This document shows positions 31,427 through 35,772 of a DNA stretch of 35,772 nt, piece after piece (position 1 is the stretch's first letter; each line of letters opens with the position of its first letter). Made by a program: the position numbers and the translations under genes. This DNA is from Desulfobacteraceae bacterium (lineage in GTDB: Bacteria > Desulfobacterota > Desulfobacteria > Desulfobacterales > SURF-15), in assembly GCA_003599475.1 (NCBI GenBank), contig QZKK01000264.1:1-35772 (forward strand). Reading direction: 5' to 3'. The notes beneath the pieces were generated by a model, which ran no database searches, was not told the DNA's origin, and saw only the letters and a program-made list of their open reading frames with translations.

Positions 31427-31568
31427 CTCTAACTCCTTCTAGTCGCTACCCGGCACCTGACCAGTATAGGAGGGAAGTTCGACTCATTCTCCCCCCCACC
31501 CTGAATCAAGCACCGGATTGAAGATTCGCTTTCCCGGTTCAGGACGCTTCTCTATGACTTGGATGTTT
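31427..31568. other. Intergenic stretch without a gene
   Basis: This is the promoter-side gap of the amidohydrolase gene, followed by the MITE-like element. I see no open frame with a start site and no convincing sigma-70 promoter. Confidence 0.5.
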
Positions 31569-31761
31569 ACCCTGTCGTTGCATAAATTTCAAAGCAGAAC
31601 GGCCATTTTGCCCTTTCAGAGGCGCTATGCGCCCTTGCCTCCGCTGGTCTTTCGAATTCACATTTTGTGAAATCCAGAAAGCATGCGGCAAAATGGCCCT
31701 CGCGTGTTATTTATCAGCGTCCAAGGGCTGCAATCGTTGAACCGTTCTGCAACGACAGGGT
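31569..31761. mobile_element. MITE-like palindromic element of about 193 bp
   Basis: The ends are inverted repeats: ACCCTGTCGTTGCA (31569-31582) and TGCAACGACAGGGT (31748-31761), 14 of 14 matching. Further in, GCAGAACGG (31594-31602) mirrors CCGTTCTGC (31742-31750) and GGCCATTTTGCC (31601-31612) mirrors GGCAAAATGGCC (31687-31698). The left arm has about 11 extra bases. No transposase fits inside. Flanks read GGATGTTT on the left and TTATCC on the right, so the similarity may run on by a few bases. The right end abuts the stop codon of the LeuA-like gene. Confidence 0.7.
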
Positions 31762-32952
31762 TTATCCTTTCATGACCTTCCGCGCAATTTCTTTAAACTC
31801 GTCGTCAAAGACATTCCCCTTCTTTTTGAGGCCAAGCTCTTTTACCCGCAGCAGGATCTCATCCGCCTGTTCGGATGTCGCCTGAATGTTCATCTGCTCC
31901 AGCTTGTATTCCACCGATTTTTTGCCGCTCTTTTTGCTCAGCAGAATTTCCCGCTCCCTGCCCAGGATCTCAGGCGAATACCCCTCTACCGAAGGCGGAT
32001 ATTTAATGAGCTGCGCCACAGTCACACCGCTTTCCTTCTTGAAGACGTTTTCTCCGACCACGGGCTTTAGAGGAGAAATCGGGATTCGGGTGAGCTTTTC
32101 AACCAGTTTGGCGGCTTCGTACAACTTCTTCATGTCGATATTGACATCCATTCCGTACAGCTTCGCTGCAATCGCCGCTTCCGCGATATCGGCATTCCCA
32201 GTTTTTTCGCCGAGTCCGTTGAGAGTCACCTGCGCGCAGTAAGCCCCGCCTTTCAAGGAAAACATCGTGCAGGCGGTCGCCATGCCGAAATCATTGTGGC
32301 AATGGGTCATGATGGGGACATCGACCCACTGGCGGAGCTGCCGCGTCAGGTAATACATGGTTTCAGGAGTCGCAACGCCCAATGTATCGACAATTACGAC
32401 TTCATCCGCCCCCCCTTCCCGCACCGCCTGTTGATAGATTTTTTCAAGAAAGCGCATGTCGGCACGGGTGGCATCCACAGCGAAAAAAGCGGTATACAGA
32501 CCGTGCTTCTTGGCATGCTGAAGACAGTCCAGCACCTTTCCCAAAATCACATCTTCCGTAAAGCCGTTGGCCTTCATCTTGACCGGGCTGGTGGCGATTT
32601 CGCAAATGATGTGTTTCACCCCGACATCGATGCACGCATCGACATCTCCCTTGACCGCCCTGCAAAACCCCCAGATTTCCGCCTTCAGGCCCGCGTTCAG
32701 GATCAGTTCGACGGCTTCCTTGTCCTCCTTGGAAACAACCGGCATTCCGGCTTCGATCCGGCCGACGCCAAGCGAATCCACCATCCTGGCGATTTCAAGT
32801 TTCTCCTCCTTGTTCCAGGAGACCCCGATGGTCTGTTCTCCATCCCTCAAGGTCGTATCATAAAATTCGAGCCTTTCGGGGAAATGATTGTCCCCCAGTA
32901 CCGCTTCCTGTTGATTGAGATCGCTGACCCACATGTTCTGCTGCTCTTTCAT
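31762..32952 (-). CDS. LeuA/homocitrate synthase-like (HMGL-domain) acyltransferase or lyase
   Basis: The 396-residue protein has the HMGL-like barrel of isopropylmalate, homocitrate and citramalate synthases: FYDTTLRDGEQTIGVSW (Arg36, Asp37, Glu39), VVIVDTLGVATPETM and the metal-binding His217/His219 in THCHNDFG, then NGLGEKTGNADI. It lacks the LeuA regulatory domain. The conserved FxHESGIH element, whose histidines assist catalysis in synthases, reads FKKESGVT (Lys306, Thr311), so the classical acetyl-CoA condensation may be altered. ATG 32952 has GGAGGAG 9 nt upstream; longer frames to 33024 lack a site. The stop codon TAA directly touches the MITE-like element, so the extreme C-terminus may have been reshaped by it. 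Confidence 0.88.
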   Translation of the reverse strand: MKEQQNMWVSDLNQQEAVLGDNHFPERLEFYDTTLRDGEQTIGVSWNKEEKLEIARMVDSLGVGRIEAGMPVVSKEDKEAVELILNAGLKAEIWGFCRAVKGDVDACIDVGVKHIICEIATSPVKMKANGFTEDVILGKVLDCLQHAKKHGLYTAFFAVDATRADMRFLEKIYQQAVREGGADEVVIVDTLGVATPETMYYLTRQLRQWVDVPIMTHCHNDFGMATACTMFSLKGGAYCAQVTLNGLGEKTGNADIAEAAIAAKLYGMDVNIDMKKLYEAAKLVEKLTRIPISPLKPVVGENVFKKESGVTVAQLIKYPPSVEGYSPEILGREREILLSKKSGKKSVEYKLEQMNIQATSEQADEILLRVKELGLKKKGNVFDDEFKEIARKVMKG

Positions 32953-33196
32953 GCTGGAATACTCCTCCGTTTGATTCGTTGAATAAACAATGCAGTATGG
33001 AAAAAGGCGATTGCACCCGCGCAATCGATACGATCGCGTGGCGTGATCCCTTCCGGAATGCCGAAATTCTGTACCATGTAGTTATTTTCAATCTGACATT
33101 CGCTCATAAGTCAAGACTGTTTTTATAAGATGGAATCAACCCTCCACGCAACCGATAAGTGAGCCGCTTAAAGGCGGATCGAAAGAAAGCGGATCT
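32953..33196. other. Leader region between the hydrolase and the LeuA-like gene
   Basis: The 244-bp gap has a short palindrome, CGATTG and CAATCG around an 8-base loop near 33008-33027, and a TTGACT box on the minus strand near 33110, without a convincing -10. It probably contains the promoter and leader of the LeuA-like gene. No gene is visible. Confidence 0.4.
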
Positions 33197-34942
33197 TTAC
33201 GCCTTTGCCGGAATGATCGGAACCAGCACGTAAGGCTTTCTGTCTCGATCGAAATGAAGCGAGACACGTCCCCCGAAAATCTGCGGCGGACGATCGAGAG
33301 GATCGTTGTGCAGAAAAGGCCCTACCCCCGTAAAAACATTCTTCATGGTCTTTAACCCCTGCCCGGCTCCGCCCGGATACACATAGTCCCGGCCGCGCAC
33401 GGACAGTGCGATGCGGTATCCCCGCGGGACCACGATGCAGGTGGGCCAGATTTCAACATCCGCTTCGACGACTTCCCCAGGCGCAAGCGGTTGTCTTTCA
33501 TCATGGGTATGGTAGGGCCGATATTCCCGGGACAGCTTTTCATCGAGTTTGCGGTGCGAAACCCTGAGCCACCCCTGGGCGATCGGTGTATGGGGATCGA
33601 GCGCCCCCTGAAAAACGACCTCTTTCAGATCGGGGGCGAAAACCCTGAACACCAGAAACAGATCCGCATCTTCCGTATCCGAAGAGACCCACAGTTTGGC
33701 GGCCAGAGGGCCTGTGATTTCAGTCTCCTCTGAAAACGGTTCGGATAAAAACGTCACCCCGTCGCCCAGGGCCGCATAGGCGACAACGGCTTTTTCCGAA
33801 ACGGGATCGATCGCAAGGGAATGATCGGGCTTGAGGTAGAATCGGGTCCATCGGGTACGCGCGATGGGCCACTCGTTTTCGAAACGCTCCACGAACTTGT
33901 CCACGTGGCGGATCTGGAGCTGAACCGCGGGTCGCTCGTTCCAGCCGTTTTTTTCTCCTTTGAGGCAGGAGTCGAAAAACGCCTTTTGAATCCCTCGGCC
34001 GTAATCGGTATAAAACTCCGTCCAGTGTTCGATTCCGTGGACTTCGAGCCGCTTTTCCGTCGAGCCTGCCTGCATGAAGGCTTCGAAATTTCCCCGCGGG
34101 TGGAGACCCTGCCCCCCCCAGTTGGCCGATGAAAGCAGAGGGACCGTGACTTTCGACCAGTCGGGCATGCGGGCCTTCCAGTACGCGTCGATCATGGCAT
34201 GTTCCGAGACCGATCTTCCGAGATCTTCTCGATTCGCCCCCAGTTCTTCCTCGGTCAATTCAAGGGGGCCTGAAACCCATTCTCCGTTGAGGCGGCTCCG
34301 AAACCCGCGTCTGCCGAGTCCGTGCTGGACGCTTGCCACCTGCATGTCATACCAGTTCTTCATGAAGGTACACAGGATCCCGCCATGGTGGGACATATCC
34401 CGATAATAGTCCGCCGCCCCTTCCCAGGCGCACATGGCCGCAAGGTGCGGGGGCTGCAGGGAGGCGACCTGCCACTGGTTCATGGCATAATAGGAGATGC
34501 CGTTGATACCCACCTTGCCGCTTGACCAGCTCTGTTCGGCCGCCCACTCGATGCAGGCGTAAAGATCGCGAGCCTCTCCGGGCGACCAGACTTCCACATA
34601 ACCGGGCGACCGGCCGCAGCCTCGCGAATCCACGCGCACACATGCATAGCCGTAAGCGACCCATTTTTCAGGGTCCCCGACTTCCCAATTCTGGTACTTG
34701 TTGCTTGAGCCTGCCGTGACATCCGGATGGCCGTCGGCCATCCTTTGCCACTGGTCGGGATAGCCGTCCTGGAAGGCCAGATATTTGCCGTAGGGGCCAT
34801 AGGTCAGAAGCACCGGGTAGCTTCCGTCCTGAATCGGACGGTAAACGTCGCACCTCAATACGACCCCGTCATCCATCTCGATCGGCACATCCCAGTCGAT
34901 TTTCATCCCATCCCTGATCACGCTCTTTTCACCATTCTTCAT
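33197..34942 (-). CDS. CocE/NonD-family hydrolase (X-Pro dipeptidyl-peptidase-like)
   Basis: The 581-residue alpha/beta-hydrolase has the nucleophile motif INGISYYAMNQW (Ser150), preceded by VDSRGCGRSPG and GEARDLYACIEWAAEQ, the usual start of this family. The C-terminal half (about 380 onward) is the jelly-roll domain seen in CocE and X-Pro peptidases: GPLAAKLWVSSDTEDADLF, then GWLRVSHRK and IALSVRGRDY. It should hydrolyse an ester or amide. There is no signal peptide, so it acts in the cytoplasm. The Ser motif is GISYYA rather than GxSYxG, a small departure. ATG 34942 lies after GGAGGAGGGG. It follows the MFS gene by 128 bp on the same strand. Confidence 0.9.
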   Translation of the reverse strand: MKNGEKSVIRDGMKIDWDVPIEMDDGVVLRCDVYRPIQDGSYPVLLTYGPYGKYLAFQDGYPDQWQRMADGHPDVTAGSSNKYQNWEVGDPEKWVAYGYACVRVDSRGCGRSPGYVEVWSPGEARDLYACIEWAAEQSWSSGKVGINGISYYAMNQWQVASLQPPHLAAMCAWEGAADYYRDMSHHGGILCTFMKNWYDMQVASVQHGLGRRGFRSRLNGEWVSGPLELTEEELGANREDLGRSVSEHAMIDAYWKARMPDWSKVTVPLLSSANWGGQGLHPRGNFEAFMQAGSTEKRLEVHGIEHWTEFYTDYGRGIQKAFFDSCLKGEKNGWNERPAVQLQIRHVDKFVERFENEWPIARTRWTRFYLKPDHSLAIDPVSEKAVVAYAALGDGVTFLSEPFSEETEITGPLAAKLWVSSDTEDADLFLVFRVFAPDLKEVVFQGALDPHTPIAQGWLRVSHRKLDEKLSREYRPYHTHDERQPLAPGEVVEADVEIWPTCIVVPRGYRIALSVRGRDYVYPGGAGQGLKTMKNVFTGVGPFLHNDPLDRPPQIFGGRVSLHFDRDRKPYVLVPIIPAKA

Positions 34943-35070
34943 GGACGCCCCTCCTCCTTTTTTTCATCTTCCTGCGATCGCCGGGTGGATCGGTTGGATT
35001 CGGATGAAATTTTCCAGCCGTTCCACCGCAAACAGTTTTGTTACCATCTTTCCCCCCGCCAAAATCATTG

Positions 35071-35772
35071 TTAAGAACTCAGCCGTGTGGAGTCGGCCCG
35101 CATCCAGAGAAAACAGATCAGCGTCACAAGAACCAAGGAAGCAGCGGCAACCGAAAAACCGGTCCGAAATCCGTGTCGATCGATCAGAAAACCCATGATC
35201 GGCGTCAGCAGCCCCCCTCCTTCGATGTTGAAGAAGTAGTAGAGTCCAAGTACGGTCGAACGATGACGCGCGCTTGTCCGGCTGACCAGATAGGACTCCG
35301 ATACCGGCGTACGGACATAGTTGCATATTCCCAGGACAAATAGAAGGAAACCGATCCCCAAAGCGGAAGGGGCCAAATCCAGGAGATAGATCAGAGGGCC
35401 GGAGATCAGGCAGACCGCGGTCACCACGGGTACAGCCCCCAGCCGGTCGGAAATCATTCCCCCGGTTAGGCTCGCCCAGAGCCCCGCGGAGTAAAAAATC
35501 GAGAGAAAGGCCGCTGCAGTCTTTTCTCCCAAAGCAAACTGATCGATTAGAAACAATGGGATGAAGGAAACCACGCAAAAGCTCACGGCGTGTGTAAAGG
35601 TGCTGATCAGGATAAACGGTGCCAGCCGGTTTCTCCTGCTCCCCGGCAGCGGTACTTCCCGTCCGGGAGGACCTTCGGTGGAATTCCCGCCGGAGGCTTC
35701 AAACAACCGTCCCAGGATCCAATAAAAGAGAAGTCCGAAGACCATGGTGGGCGCCGCCACGGCGACCAGGGT
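35071..35772 (-). CDS. MFS transporter, C-terminal part (cut by the window edge)
   Basis: The reading frame stays open to the last base of the window. About 233 residues are present, holding roughly six to seven membrane helices, including FILISTFTHAVSFCVVSFIP, then LFLIDQFALGEKTAAAFLSI and the MFS-type loop GLWASLTGGMISDRLGAVPVV (G-x3-D-R-x-G). PVSESYLVSRTSARHRSTVLGLYY is the second-half loop. It is an inner-membrane secondary transporter of unknown substrate, possibly for the compound handled by the hydrolase encoded downstream. The start codon lies outside the window. Confidence 0.85.
   Translation of the reverse strand, partial: TLVAVAAPTMVFGLLFYWILGRLFEASGGNSTEGPPGREVPLPGSRRNRLAPFILISTFTHAVSFCVVSFIPLFLIDQFALGEKTAAAFLSIFYSAGLWASLTGGMISDRLGAVPVVTAVCLISGPLIYLLDLAPSALGIGFLLFVLGICNYVRTPVSESYLVSRTSARHRSTVLGLYYFFNIEGGGLLTPIMGFLIDRHGFRTGFSVAAASLVLVTLICFLWMRADSTRLSS

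Noticed and set aside
1..35772. tRNA, rRNA, riboswitch and other structured RNA genes
   Set aside because: Reading the gaps on both strands I found no tRNA-like cloverleaf with CCA end, no rRNA sequence and no riboswitch core I recognise; a covariance-model search could still find a weak one.

Overview
The window looks like an accessory catabolic region of a Gram-negative, strictly anaerobic bacterium, most likely in the Desulfobacterota (old Deltaproteobacteria). The evidence is an AOR-type tungsten/molybdenum aldehyde:ferredoxin oxidoreductase with a polyferredoxin partner, fumarate-reductase-like flavoproteins, a heterodimeric Fe-S hydratase, KdsB (LPS core synthesis), two complete Liv-type ABC importers, and intergenic repeats of the ACCACGAA/ACACGAAA and AACCTTTGAACC kind that I associate with that group. 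The placement is an inference from gene content; no ribosomal or marker gene is present.

Layout. (1) 1-5970, minus strand: a broken flavoprotein gene at the left edge, a PrpF-family isomerase, an intact fumarate-reductase-like flavoprotein, a DUF6282-like amidohydrolase and a LarA (nickel-pincer racemase) homologue, probably one operon read from larA leftwards. (2) 5971-12749: a long regulatory region, a class IV (branched-chain) aminotransferase, a D-2-hydroxyacid dehydrogenase, a GntR/UTRA regulator, a SAF-domain oxidoreductase, a DUF2231 membrane protein, a carboxymuconolactone-decarboxylase-like protein and a universal stress protein. (3) 12750-16505: hydratase beta and alpha subunits (TtdB/TtdA-like), kdsB, larB and a DinB-like protein. 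(4) 16544-26391, minus strand: ten genes forming two complete branched-chain-amino-acid-type ABC importers head to tail, in the orders SBP-H-M-G-F and SBP-G-F-M-H. (5) 26572-30409, plus strand: AOR, polyferredoxin, SDR, cupin. (6) 30428-35772, minus strand: ACMSD-like amidohydrolase, a 190-bp MITE-like palindrome, a LeuA/homocitrate-synthase-like enzyme, a CocE/NonD hydrolase and the C-terminal part of an MFS transporter that runs off the right edge.

How it may work together (inference). The Liv systems would import amino acids or other small carboxylates. LarA, the 2-hydroxyacid dehydrogenase and the class IV aminotransferase together interconvert 2-hydroxy-, 2-oxo- and 2-amino acids. PrpF-like isomerase, Fe-S hydratase and fumarate-reductase-like flavoprotein together isomerise, hydrate and reduce unsaturated di/tricarboxylates. 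AOR and ferredoxin would oxidise aldehydes and yield reduced ferredoxin. LarB, which starts synthesis of the LarA cofactor, is encoded about 9 kb from larA. Three similar 16-bp AT-rich palindromic sites (6157-6172, 8582-8597, 26504-26519) lie upstream of larA, of the GntR gene itself, and between an SBP gene and aor. They suggest one GntR regulon tying the blocks together. The substrate is not readable from sequence.
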